Source: Lepagella muris (lineage in GTDB: Bacteria; Bacteroidota; Bacteroidia; Bacteroidales; Muribaculaceae). Taken from it: a stretch of 64,000 nucleotides of DNA. The stretch spans positions 1 to 64,000 of the forward strand of contig NZ_SRYB01000001.1 of the NCBI RefSeq assembly GCF_004793975.1, written 5' to 3'. This document shows, one piece after another, positions 17,164-25,082 of the stretch. Every line of letters starts with the position of its first letter. The first letter of the stretch is position 1. The notes under the pieces were generated by a model, which did no database searches, was not told where the DNA came from, and was given only the letters and a program-made list of their open reading frames with translations. A program made the translations under genes and the position numbers.

Positions 17164-18486
17164 ATGAACTGGGCAACCCTAATATGCGACAAGCGTCTGG
17201 GCATGGAGGAATTTCATGATCCACGGGTGCATATACGCAGCGATTTCCAGCGGGATTACGACCGTATGATATTCTCATCCCCTTTCCGGAGATTGCAGAA
17301 TAAGACGCAGGTGTTCCCTCTGCCGGGAAGTGTGTTTGTGCATAACCGTCTTACCCACAGTCTGGAGGTGTCATCCGTCGGACGCTCCCTGTCGAGGGAG
17401 GTCGTGGCGCGTCTTTCCGGGCGTTATGCCGACGGCGACGTGGCGGAGTCGCTTGCCAGTATCCCCGACATTGTGGCGGCGGCTTGCCTATGCCACGACC
17501 TCGGTAATCCCCCCTTCGGGCATTCCGGCGAGATGACGATATCAACATGGTTCAGCGAGGGGGCGGGATTGCAACTGAAGGGTAGTCTCACTCCGCAGCA
17601 ATGGGCGGATTTCGTCAATTTTGAAGGGAATGCCAATTCTTTCCGTCAACTGACGCATCAGTTCTGCGGACGCCGTAAAGGTGGGTTTGCAATGACCTAT
17701 AGCACACTTGCCTCAATTGTGAAATACCCCTGGTCATCGCTTAACGTGGGGAGTAAACGGAAGTTCGGTTTCTTCGCTTCGGAGGAGGCAGACTATCGTA
17801 AGGTGGCAACCGAACTGGGCATTCCGGAGATTGCCGACGGTGTGTTTGTAAGGCATCCGCTGGTATATCTGACGGAGGCTGCCGACGATATATGCTATCA
17901 GATAATGGATATTGAGGATGCCCACCGGTTGGGAATCCTTTCAATAGGAGAGGTGAAGGAACTTCTGTTGGCTTTCTTCCGACCTGCCGACATCGACAAG
18001 AGGGTAAGGGCTATGTCTTATCTCGACGACCCCAACGAGCAGGTGGGTTATCTCCGCTCAAACGTGATAGGGGAGCTTGTCATGGGGTGTGCCGATGTGT
18101 TTGTCGATAATGAGGGTAGACTGTTGGCAGGGGAGAAGTTGTCGCCGCTGGTGCAGCTTACCGACCCACGGCTCAGTGAGGCGTATGGAAGGTGTGCTAA
18201 GGTGGCAAGAGAGAGGATATATGATGCCCCGGACGTGGTTGACGTGGATATTGCCGGCAACAGGATACTGACGTATCTGATGGATGTACTGATGGAGGCG
18301 GTGCTCAATCCGGAGAAGAACTTCTCCAAACTGTTGCTTCTGAAAATGCCGAGGCAATACGATATACATGCCGAGAGTCTGTATGAGCGGCTACAGAGTG
18401 TGCTCGACCATGTGTCGGGGATGACCGATGTATATGCGCTGGATCTTTTCCGGAAACTCAACGGACACTCCCTTCCCGCCGTCTGA
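17164..18486 (+). CDS. dgt: Deoxyguanosinetriphosphate triphosphohydrolase (dGTPase)
   Basis: Hydrolyses dGTP to deoxyguanosine and tripolyphosphate, acting on nucleotide pools in the cytoplasm. It is a 440-residue HD-domain protein with the family start (RSDFQRDYDRMIFSSPFRRL), NRLTHSLEVSSVGRSL carrying the first metal-binding His, and CHDLGNPPFGHSGE carrying the HD pair. The YLTEAADDICYQIMDIEDA stretch holds the last metal-binding Asp. Length is normal for the long dGTPase subgroup. It starts 112 bases from the divergent PorT-like gene and may lead into the TPM gene 39 bases downstream. Such HD dNTPases can also limit phage by draining dNTPs, but this one looks like the housekeeping type. 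Confidence 0.94.
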   Translation: MNWATLICDKRLGMEEFHDPRVHIRSDFQRDYDRMIFSSPFRRLQNKTQVFPLPGSVFVHNRLTHSLEVSSVGRSLSREVVARLSGRYADGDVAESLASIPDIVAAACLCHDLGNPPFGHSGEMTISTWFSEGAGLQLKGSLTPQQWADFVNFEGNANSFRQLTHQFCGRRKGGFAMTYSTLASIVKYPWSSLNVGSKRKFGFFASEEADYRKVATELGIPEIADGVFVRHPLVYLTEAADDICYQIMDIEDAHRLGILSIGEVKELLLAFFRPADIDKRVRAMSYLDDPNEQVGYLRSNVIGELVMGCADVFVDNEGRLLAGEKLSPLVQLTDPRLSEAYGRCAKVARERIYDAPDVVDVDIAGNRILTYLMDVLMEAVLNPEKNFSKLLLLKMPRQYDIHAESLYERLQSVLDHVSGMTDVYALDLFRKLNGHSLPAV

Positions 18487-18500
18487 CCGATTCTCCTTTC

Positions 18501-18524
18501 TGACAAATTGACAAAATGACAAAA
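18501..18524 (+). repeat. Three tandem 8-bp copies (TGACAAAA)
   Basis: TGACAAAT, TGACAAAA, TGACAAAA run head to tail in the gap between dgt and the TPM gene, ending one base before the TPM start codon. They occupy the usual ribosome-binding region. Confidence 0.85.
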
Positions 18525-18525
18525 A

Positions 18526-19818
18526 ATGAAAAATAGACTTGGAATATTATTGATGTTGCTTGTCGGGTGTATGGCGGCTCTTGCCAAGGACTATACACCG
18601 GATGAGATTGTGAATCCCAACATCGCTGACCGCAGGGTCTACGTCGCTGACCCCGGCAATCTGGTAAGCTCATCCGTGAAGGCAAAGGTGAATGATGAGC
18701 TGTATTCGTTGCGCCGCGCCACGGGTGCAGAGGTAGTGGTGGCGGTTGTGCCGTCAATTGGCGACATGCCGATAGAGGATTTCTCCGAACGGCTGTTTGC
18801 CCGCTGGGGTATCGGCAAGTCGGATAAGGATAACGGTGTGCTGATACTGATAGCCCCCGAACAGCGACGTGCACGTATCACCACGGGCTACGGTGTGGAG
18901 GGTGTGCTTCCCGACATATCTGCAAAGAAGATAATCGACCGTTCGATAGTGGCAAACATGAAGCGTGACGATCTTGACGCGGCGGTGGAAGCATCGGCAC
19001 ATGACGTGGCGCAGGTGCTGTCTGACCCCGTTGCAGCCGCCGAACTGAAGAGCGATCAGAAGGAGGCATGGGAAGGTGGCGGTCAGCAGGAGTCTATCTC
19101 CGGCGACACGATCCTATCGTTTATTGGATGGCTTGCATTCGGGTTCTTCCTCGTGGCGTTCGGACTCTTCTGCTACGACGTTGTGCGTGCGCGTGGTAAG
19201 GATCGCTACCGCAAGGCTATGATATGGTATGGGCATCGCACTGCCTACTGGATAATAGCCGTATGTTCGCTTGGTCTGGGTCTGGTGCCTGCCTTGCTTG
19301 CGGAATGGCAATACCGAAATGCACGCAACAAACCGATGAAATGCCCGTCATGCGGTGCAAAGATGCGTAAGTTGAGTGAGGAGGAGGATAACGAATTGCT
19401 TAACCCGTCGCAGGATTTCGAGGAGAAGATAAAGACGGTTGACTATGACGTATGGGTATGTCCGGAGTGTGGGGTAGTGGAGCGTTACCCGTTCCGTGCC
19501 AAACAGTTGAAATATACGGAATGTCCGAAATGCCATACCATTGCCATGTGTCTTGTGCGTGACCATACGATAGTGCCCGCCACCACGCGTCAGACGGGTG
19601 TAGGCGAACGGATATATGAGTGTCAGTTCTGTCATTATCGTGAGAATAAACGCTACACCATCCCCAAGAAGGATGATGGTTCGGCAGCTGCATTGGCAGC
19701 CGGAGCCATACTCGGATCCGGACGCAGAGGTGGAGGCGGTGGCTTCGGTGGAGGCGGCTTTGGCGGTGGTTTCGGAGGCGGTTCCACCGGTGGAGGTGGT
19801 GCCAGCGGAGGTTGGTAA
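18526..19818 (+). CDS. TPM-domain membrane protein with zinc ribbons and Gly-rich tail
   Basis: A 430-residue protein with a signal sequence (NRLGILLMLLVGCMAALA), a TPM domain (~35-165; VYVADPGNLVSSSVKAKVND, then RWGIGKSDKDNGVLILIAPE and ARITTGYGVEGVLPD), two hydrophobic helices (~198-220 and ~242-262), and four CxxC knuckles from Cys273 (CPSCGAKM, CPECGVVE, CPKCHTIA, CQFCHYRE) that would bind two zinc ions on the cytoplasmic side. It ends with a Gly-rich tail, as TPM proteins of the YgcG type do. Members are linked to membrane protein quality control and photosystem repair in plants, but the bacterial role is unclear. Probably co-transcribed with dgt and the following lipoprotein gene. Confidence 0.87.
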   Translation: MKNRLGILLMLLVGCMAALAKDYTPDEIVNPNIADRRVYVADPGNLVSSSVKAKVNDELYSLRRATGAEVVVAVVPSIGDMPIEDFSERLFARWGIGKSDKDNGVLILIAPEQRRARITTGYGVEGVLPDISAKKIIDRSIVANMKRDDLDAAVEASAHDVAQVLSDPVAAAELKSDQKEAWEGGGQQESISGDTILSFIGWLAFGFFLVAFGLFCYDVVRARGKDRYRKAMIWYGHRTAYWIIAVCSLGLGLVPALLAEWQYRNARNKPMKCPSCGAKMRKLSEEEDNELLNPSQDFEEKIKTVDYDVWVCPECGVVERYPFRAKQLKYTECPKCHTIAMCLVRDHTIVPATTRQTGVGERIYECQFCHYRENKRYTIPKKDDGSAAALAAGAILGSGRRGGGGGFGGGGFGGGFGGGSTGGGGASGGW

Positions 19819-19859
19819 ACTAATCAAGGGTGCAACAAAATGAACAAATAAAATTTATT

Positions 19860-20675
19860 ATGAAAAAGAAAAGAGAGGTTCTGTCAGGGGTGGGCACTAT
19901 GCTGCTTCTGATGTCAGTGGCTTCATGCAACAATAATGCAAAGGATAAATCTGCTGAGGCGGATGCTTGCGGTGCATCATTAGTGGAACTTGAAAGTTAT
20001 AAATACGACGTGATAGCGGCATACCCTGATAGCGATGCCCTTGACGTGGAGGGTGGAAAATACTGGCGGTTCTCCGGCAGTGGCATCCTCCCATTGAAGG
20101 TAGGCGATAAAGATGTCACTACATTGCGCGATTCATTGATGCGTCTTGCCAAGATGGAGATGCCCGGGAAAGACAAGGCTGCACCATTGCTTGACGATGA
20201 TCTGACAGCCACAACCGTCTCACCCGATTCCGCCAAGGCATGCAGCCAGTCTGTCAACCAAATCAGCGTGGCACTCACCACTCCGGAACTGGTGGTATGG
20301 AAAAACTTTTACTACACCTACATGTGCCGTGCCGCACATGGATTCTATTCCACCACCTACATCAACTACGGAATAGAGGATGGTAAGATACTCTCAGTGG
20401 CAGACCTCATGCAGCCCGGCTACGAGCAGAAATTGACGAAACTCATCCGCAACCGTATTTCAGAAAACAAAGTGCCGTTGCTTGAGTCCGTTGATAGTGT
20501 GTCGATACCCAACAACTTCGAACTCACCACCGACGGCATCAACTTCATCTACGGACTATACGAGATAACCCCCTACGCAGCCGGCGAGATCACGATCGAG
20601 TTCAAGAGCTACGAACTTGACTCCCTTCTCACCCCCGCCGCCGCCACCCGTTACTTCGGCATCCTCCCCGACTGA
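19860..20675 (+). CDS. DUF3298/RsiV-type lipoprotein
   Basis: A 271-residue outer-envelope lipoprotein with a lipobox (SVASC) after a short signal sequence. The C-terminal ~130 residues show the DUF3298/RsiV fold: the stretch YINYGIEDGKILSVADLMQP and, later, FELTTDGINFIYGLYEITPY followed by AAGEITIEF, which matches the family pattern where the protein reads out a folded beta domain related to the lysozyme-binding part of RsiV. The frame is open from GTG 19830, but ATG 19860 gives the basic MKKKRE start of a signal peptide. Function unknown; envelope stress sensing or lysozyme binding are guesses from the family. Confidence 0.83.
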   Translation: MKKKREVLSGVGTMLLLMSVASCNNNAKDKSAEADACGASLVELESYKYDVIAAYPDSDALDVEGGKYWRFSGSGILPLKVGDKDVTTLRDSLMRLAKMEMPGKDKAAPLLDDDLTATTVSPDSAKACSQSVNQISVALTTPELVVWKNFYYTYMCRAAHGFYSTTYINYGIEDGKILSVADLMQPGYEQKLTKLIRNRISENKVPLLESVDSVSIPNNFELTTDGINFIYGLYEITPYAAGEITIEFKSYELDSLLTPAAATRYFGILPD

Positions 20676-20700
20676 CATCCCCCTATAGCTACATAACATT

Positions 20701-20766
20701 ACCGCTTAATTTCGGCAATAAACTTGATTTATTGCCGAAATTAAGCGGTGTCTTACTATTTTTTTT
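20701..20766 (+). terminator. Perfect 22-bp hairpin, probable transcription terminator
   Basis: Arms 20701-20722 and 20728-20749 pair perfectly over 22 bp around a 5-base loop. Eight T follow at 20759-20766 after a short gap. It lies between convergent genes (stop at 20675, stop of RloB gene at 20814), fitting a terminator for the dgt-TPM-lipoprotein unit. The stem is unusually long and perfect. Confidence 0.75.
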
Positions 20767-20813
20767 CAATAATCCTTGGGGTTATACATAAAATGAATAC
20801 GATAAAAGATTGG

Positions 20814-21425
20814 CTATTTTGAGACTAATGTATTCAGTAGCTGTATTACTTTATGAATCTCGGAGTATGCTTTTAAATCCTCAGGGGAGGCTTGGCAGAG
20901 CTGGCATAGCTTTTCGGAATTTGTCGTGGCTCTTTCTAAATCACCATTCTCTGTGAGGTATTTGTAGAGATTGGTGCGTATGAAATACCGTTTCGTTTTT
21001 TCATACCCTGGCATATACTTCTGTAGTTCGGGCAGTAGTTGCTCATAGCTCTCATATCGTCGGCAAACTACATTTGGTAAGAAGTGGAGCAGGAACCAAA
21101 ATTCTGTGCATGGATTTGTTTCTATGAATATTACTCTTCCTGAATATTTCTTTGTGTTGTACTTTTTCTTTGCCCGTTGGTACAACTGCATTTCAGAAGG
21201 GTATTGAAACAATCTATCCATATCAAACAGGCATACGACATAATCATATTGCTTGTTCAGGTAGGATTCTACCAGCTTCAGAATATGATTGATGTCGCTA
21301 TGCTGTGGAAAATCAGGCGCAACTTTGAATGGATAGCGGCATGCTATTCTTAAAGAGTCGAAATAGAACCATTCAGTTTCTCCTTCACCGATGATGGCTA
21401 TACTTTTTGTTACTGTCCGTCCCAT
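20814..21425 (-). CDS. RloB-family TOPRIM protein, probable defence nuclease
   Basis: A 203-residue RloB-like protein. The N-terminal IAIIGEGETEWFYFDSLR carries the TOPRIM Glu, and CLFDMDRLF is the acidic DxD strand that would bind metal; NPCTEFWFLLHF is the conserved RloB mid-motif. RloB proteins pair with an AAA ATPase, first noted in restriction loci and also seen in AbiL-like abortive-infection systems, where the TOPRIM partner is the expected nuclease. Here the ATPase gene lies directly upstream, one base away. The predicted action is nucleic-acid cleavage on phage infection; the trigger and target are not known. AT-rich compared with flanking housekeeping genes, consistent with transfer. 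Confidence 0.86.
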   Translation of the reverse strand: MGRTVTKSIAIIGEGETEWFYFDSLRIACRYPFKVAPDFPQHSDINHILKLVESYLNKQYDYVVCLFDMDRLFQYPSEMQLYQRAKKKYNTKKYSGRVIFIETNPCTEFWFLLHFLPNVVCRRYESYEQLLPELQKYMPGYEKTKRYFIRTNLYKYLTENGDLERATTNSEKLCQLCQASPEDLKAYSEIHKVIQLLNTLVSK

Positions 21426-21426
21426 G

Positions 21427-22728
21427 TCATTGGTTGTTTAGGGTGAGGTATTGGCTGCCAAGGAACGGAAGTTTTACTAATTTCCCTTGCTTGTATGCGT
21501 TGTAGGGGGAGAGGTTCTTGTGCAGGCCTAAGTTGGAGAGCCGGACTATACGGGTTTCTCCAAGTTCGTCTTTGTCGGTAAACCATATTATGTCGCGACG
21601 GATGAAATCTTCGTTAAGAAGATTGATATCGTGGGTCGTCAGAAGCATCTGGGAGGTGCCATCGCTGTTTGCAAGGAACACTTTCAGAAAATAAGCCAAC
21701 AGTTCGTAGTGGATGCTTGTTTCCACTTCGTCAATCGGTACGAAACGATTGGTCTTTAAGAGGAAATTTAGAATAACTGCCAATCCCATGAACCGCATTG
21801 TGCCATTTGATTCATATTCCTCCGACAGTTCATATAGTCTGTCGCCGACTTTATGCTTGAATGTCAATTCTGTATTGGTGATTTTCCCTTTCCTGAGCAT
21901 ATCCGCCTTTGCCTCATCACCGATAGGGGCATTTTGAATCAATTGTTCCAATTCCGGGGTGATTAATTCTTCCTCTTCATTGAGTGCAACATCTTCAATA
22001 TTGAAATCTGATGCCTTCAGAAAATTAAGGATGAAATTTTTCAAATCTCCGTTCTCATCTTTATCCAATTGAGATTTGATGTATCCTGACAGCAACATAC
22101 CGGGAGCCAATACATCTTTCACTTGTTTGGCAAAGTAATCATACACCTCATTAAGTCTTGTTCTTTCCACGTTGCTCTTGCCAAACGCTGCAAGCACGCT
22201 ACAATTATTGATGGTATTGCCTGAGATGATTCCTTGACTCTTCTTGGCCATTTTAAGATTTGTGCCAAATTCTATGACTGAGGAATCAGTCGAGGCATCA
22301 TAGGTGCGGCTATACAGTTTGGTGGGACGAATGGAATCATATACAATCAAGGTCTCTGAATGGATATACTTTGCATCCAGTTCAAAACTAAGGATATATT
22401 TGGTCTTATTGATATAGAATACCATCGACATTCTTGTCTTTTCATTTCTTGACGAGTCATCCAACATGAATGGAACGACTTGCGTTGTCTCATTTCGGTC
22501 TTTGGGCATTCTTAGAACCAACATCCTGAAGAAATTAAAGGCGTTTAAGATATTTGTTTTACCGGATGCATTAGCCCCATAAATGATCCCGATTTTCAGT
22601 AATCTGACCCCTTCTTTAACTTCATACGAATATTCATCAGACATAAAAGTGTCTGATGACGGTTCAAAACTGATTTTTTGAGCAGATTTAATAGAGAAAA
22701 AATTTTCGATGCTGAATTCTGCTATCAT
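21427..22728 (-). CDS. AAA ATPase partner of RloB (OLD/RloA-like)
   Basis: A 433-residue ATPase of the AAA_15/AAA_21 (SMC/OLD-like) group. It starts FSIENFFSIKSAQKISFEP, the usual ABC-type N-terminal strand, then Walker A YGANASGKTNIL (near residue 52), Walker B PIDEVETSIH, and the sensing His in LLTTHDINLL. It is the likely sensor and power unit of a two-gene defence module, holding or releasing the RloB nuclease; this follows what is known for OLD, PARIS and AbiL-type pairs, and is inference for this one. The stop codon is one base from the RloB start, so expression is coupled. A minus-strand TATTTTTG box (22784-22777) about 50 bases upstream could be the promoter. A related but broken copy lies at 43396-44682. 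Confidence 0.88.
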   Translation of the reverse strand: MIAEFSIENFFSIKSAQKISFEPSSDTFMSDEYSYEVKEGVRLLKIGIIYGANASGKTNILNAFNFFRMLVLRMPKDRNETTQVVPFMLDDSSRNEKTRMSMVFYINKTKYILSFELDAKYIHSETLIVYDSIRPTKLYSRTYDASTDSSVIEFGTNLKMAKKSQGIISGNTINNCSVLAAFGKSNVERTRLNEVYDYFAKQVKDVLAPGMLLSGYIKSQLDKDENGDLKNFILNFLKASDFNIEDVALNEEEELITPELEQLIQNAPIGDEAKADMLRKGKITNTELTFKHKVGDRLYELSEEYESNGTMRFMGLAVILNFLLKTNRFVPIDEVETSIHYELLAYFLKVFLANSDGTSQMLLTTHDINLLNEDFIRRDIIWFTDKDELGETRIVRLSNLGLHKNLSPYNAYKQGKLVKLPFLGSQYLTLNNQ

Positions 22729-23020
22729 AATTGTCGATTCTATCTGATTTGTAATGAAGTTGTCATAACTTCAATGCAAAAATAGAAATAAAAGATGATA
22801 TAATGAAATTTTAGTGGTATATTTTGTAGTTTTATTACGAAATATGGATTTAAAACTTAAATTTAAGCGACTTTAATATGGCAGATTATAATATCAATGT
22901 GACTTCCCTTGAAGAGTGTTGGCGATTTGAGGGGTGACTTATTGGTTACGGGTCGGGTGATGGTCAACTGATTTCCGTGATACGATATCTCTGTCAGATG
23001 ATAGACTTGAGTGTATCAGG
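22729..23020. other. Intergenic stretch without a supported gene
   Basis: AT-rich DNA between the ATPase start and the repeat element at 23021. A 19-codon open frame (22878-22937, starting MADYNINVTSLEECW) is seen but has no support as a gene; it could be the front of a lost one. Confidence 0.5.
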
Positions 23021-23094
23021 GTGATTCGGTTGTATCGGTTGTATCGGTTGCGATACAACCGATACAGGCGATACAGGCGATACAGGCGAATCAC
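23021..23094. repeat. GATAC-word repeat element bounded by GTGATTC/GAATCAC (copy 1)
   Basis: The element begins GTGATTCG and ends CGAATCAC. Inside, 9-bp words TGTATCGGT run on the left half and their complements (CGATACAGG, CGATACAAC) on the right half, so the whole can fold as a long imperfect hairpin. A second element with the same ends lies at 24791-24960, and the Fic gene lies between the two. No coding role is likely. Confidence 0.8.
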
Positions 23095-23205
23095 TTGGGT
23101 CGTTCGAACCAGATGAATCACTCGAATTGATATGGCTCAATCAATAGGAGTATCAGCCACTTTTTCAGGGATAAAACTTGAAAATTGGGAACTTGCGAGC
23201 TGCAA

Positions 23206-24267
23206 TTATGGTACGGATGGAGTTATGAACACTCTGTAGCCATCTGTTGTCTTCTCAATATATTTTTTCTCCAATAGGCTTTTTATTTGTTTGTTTACAG
23301 ATCTTATGCTGATATCGGCATTCTCTGCCAATGATTTGTTTGAAATTGCCGGATCCAACATAAGTGATTTTAGAATTATTGGGGCACTTGACGTCAAAAA
23401 TTCAATCTTTTCTCCGTCATACCACCACACATTCTCTCTCTTGTCGGTGATAAATTCAATATCAGCTTGCATCTCCTCATTTACTAAATTGGTGAAATAT
23501 CGTCTGAAATGTCTTATTTCATCAAGAGTTGCTTTAGCACCTTTAGATGGCAGGATTCCGACTATTTTGTCCGACATACTCAATGCATCAAGATATTCAT
23601 ACTTCTTTCGGCTCCTTACCACTATCATTGGATAATTATGGCGAGCAAGAATGAAGTTGACCAAAAGTCTGGCAATACGTCCGTTTCCATCTTCAAAGGG
23701 GTGTATCCTGATATAACGATAATGGAATAATGCAGCCAAATCTACGGCGTTAATCTCACCTTTAGATTCTTCTTCATTATACCAATCTATCAAATCAGTC
23801 ATAAGTGCAGGCGTTTCCTCCGGTGAAGCATACTCAAAGCGTTCTCCTGTGCGGGTTATGACGCTATTTGGTCGTGTTTTGTATTGACCTGCGTGCACTA
23901 TATACGATGTGTACTCACCACCAGGAAGTTTCCTATAGACCTTATAGTCTTCCCGTAGAAGAGTTTTATGGAGCTGGCGAATGAAATTTTGTGTTAATGG
24001 CATATCCTTAGTCAAGGATTCAACCTCCATCAGTTTAAGTCCGACATCACTTGCTTTCATGTCGTTATAGTCTTTCAATTCCCCTTCTCCCATCACTTTC
24101 CCAAAAATTAGCAGAAGTTCTGTTTGTCCGTATGTTAGGGTGTTGCCTTCAATATGGTTGCTATTATAATTGAAGTCAACCGTAAATCGCATACTGAGTC
24201 TATGCCTGTCAGATTCATCTAAAGGCATAAGCGATTGCCATTTTTGATATGTTTGATCAATTGTCAT
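23206..24267 (-). CDS. Fic domain protein (class II, self-inhibited), likely AMP transferase
   Basis: A 353-residue Fic/DOC protein. The active motif HPFEDGNGR is at residues 189-197, with the catalytic His189; it normally moves AMP from ATP to a protein hydroxyl. An inhibitory helix motif of the form S/TxxxE is at Ser36-Glu40 in NYNSNHIEGN, so it belongs to the class that carries its own N-terminal brake. The C-terminal ~60 residues look like a winged helix (SLAENADISIRSVNKQIKSL), so it may bind DNA. Length is normal. A perfect inverted repeat sits 17 bases upstream of the start, a likely control site, perhaps for the protein's own winged helix. Target unknown; stress or defence are possible. 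Confidence 0.92.
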   Translation of the reverse strand: MTIDQTYQKWQSLMPLDESDRHRLSMRFTVDFNYNSNHIEGNTLTYGQTELLLIFGKVMGEGELKDYNDMKASDVGLKLMEVESLTKDMPLTQNFIRQLHKTLLREDYKVYRKLPGGEYTSYIVHAGQYKTRPNSVITRTGERFEYASPEETPALMTDLIDWYNEEESKGEINAVDLAALFHYRYIRIHPFEDGNGRIARLLVNFILARHNYPMIVVRSRKKYEYLDALSMSDKIVGILPSKGAKATLDEIRHFRRYFTNLVNEEMQADIEFITDKRENVWWYDGEKIEFLTSSAPIILKSLMLDPAISNKSLAENADISIRSVNKQIKSLLEKKYIEKTTDGYRVFITPSVP

Positions 24268-24283
24268 TTGATTCTTAATTATT

Positions 24284-24336
24284 GTTAAAAGAACCTATAT
24301 TGGTTCATATAAGGAACCAATATAGGTTCTTTTAAC
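24284..24336. promoter_or_regulatory. Perfect 23-bp inverted repeat upstream of fic, probable operator
   Basis: Arms 24284-24306 and 24314-24336 are perfect complements with a 7-base spacer. Each arm also contains its own small palindrome (GAACC, 6 bases, GGTTC), so the site reads as two operators facing each other. It lies between the fic start (24267) and any promoter for it, which suggests repression by a dimer of dimers or mRNA leader folding. Confidence 0.65.
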
Positions 24337-24381
24337 ATTTTTTTACATTGCGATATTGCGGAGTTAGTCTTTGTCAGAAGA

Positions 24382-24594
24382 ATGCAAATATACAACAAAA
24401 TGTTTTGTCTTGAAATAAGTTGGGTCATATTTTTGATTGCAGAATTGTCTTTTCAGTTCTGGCATCTTATGAGTGGGTTGATATTAAGAGGAAGTGCGTT
24501 TTTATATCAAGGAGATTATTGGCTTGATATCAATGAGATTGCAGTTGATATAGGATATGTCTTCTTGATATTATGTTGGTTACTTAACGTATGA
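24382..24594 (+). CDS. Possible small membrane protein, 70 residues
   Basis: An open frame starting at ATG 24382 with two hydrophobic stretches (SWVIFLIAELSFQFWHLM and VDIGYVFLILCWLLNV). No family is recognised, there is no clear promoter or ribosome site, and AT-rich DNA easily yields such frames. Its only support is the start codon and length, so it is a weak candidate. The region from here to 24790 holds nothing else I can support. Confidence 0.22.
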   Translation: MQIYNKMFCLEISWVIFLIAELSFQFWHLMSGLILRGSAFLYQGDYWLDINEIAVDIGYVFLILCWLLNV

Positions 24595-24790
24595 AAGGTT
24601 ACTTTTATACATGACGCCTCTATTCATTCCTTCTTATAAGAATGAAGACTTCTTTCTTTGTCATCTGTTTCCGACTCCATGTTACCTGTCGCTTGTTATT
24701 TGTTATTTTGCGCGAAGCGCACTGAAGCGTATTGCAAAGTTAGGTATGGAGTATTTGATGGGTATGTTATTTTGATACTGATATGTTCCG

Positions 24791-24960
24791 GTGATTCTCC
24801 TGTATCGCTTGTATCGGTTGTATCGCTTGTATCACTCCGATACAACCGATACAGGCGATACAAATAGGTATAAGTAGATATAGATATGCTTTGATATACA
24901 TACAGATACGCCCATATACACATGGATACACTCAGATACACACCGATACGGGCGAATCAC
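24791..24960. repeat. GATAC-word repeat element bounded by GTGATTC/GAATCAC (copy 2)
   Basis: It starts GTGATTC (24791) and ends GAATCAC (24960), as copy 1 does. The left part (24801-24864) has TGTATCG words followed by their complements, folding as a hairpin; the right part is a run of degenerate GATAC/GATAT words spaced about 8-10 bases. The flank after both copies is also alike (CTTGGGTCGTT in copy 1, CTTTGTCGTTT in copy 2). Confidence 0.75.
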
Positions 24961-24991
24961 TTTGTCGTTTACGGAATAATTATTACTTTTG
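24961..24991 (+). promoter_or_regulatory. Promoter for the SpoIIE-STAS-NRPS operon
   Basis: TTTG at 24961-24964, a 19-base spacer, and TACTTTTG at 24984-24991: one of the best matches to the Bacteroidetes consensus in the window. It directly abuts repeat copy 2 and would start transcription near 24998, giving a leader of about 85 bases. Confidence 0.75.
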
Positions 24992-25018
24992 CTATCATGA
25001 TGAAGTATCGCATGCTTT

Positions 25019-25065
25019 AAACGGTCAACGATAAACGGTCAACCGTAAACCATAAACGATAAATT
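25019..25065. repeat. Short tandem words in the SpoIIE leader
   Basis: AAACGGTCAACG, ATAAACGGTCAACC and GTAAACCATAAACGATAAA follow each other between the promoter and the SpoIIE start. The ATAAACC word recurs before the NRPS gene and, inverted, at 58904-58927. Confidence 0.65.
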
Positions 25066-25082
25066 AAAAAAACGTCTGGAGG

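Noticed and set aside
23021..23094. Possible CRISPR-like array in the TGTATCG words
   Set aside because: Units are 9 bases with no unique spacers, no conserved 25-40 base repeat, and no cas genes nearby.
24284..24336. Invertible promoter switch ahead of fic
   Set aside because: The two arms are only 7 bases apart, too close to flip a promoter, and no invertase gene is near.
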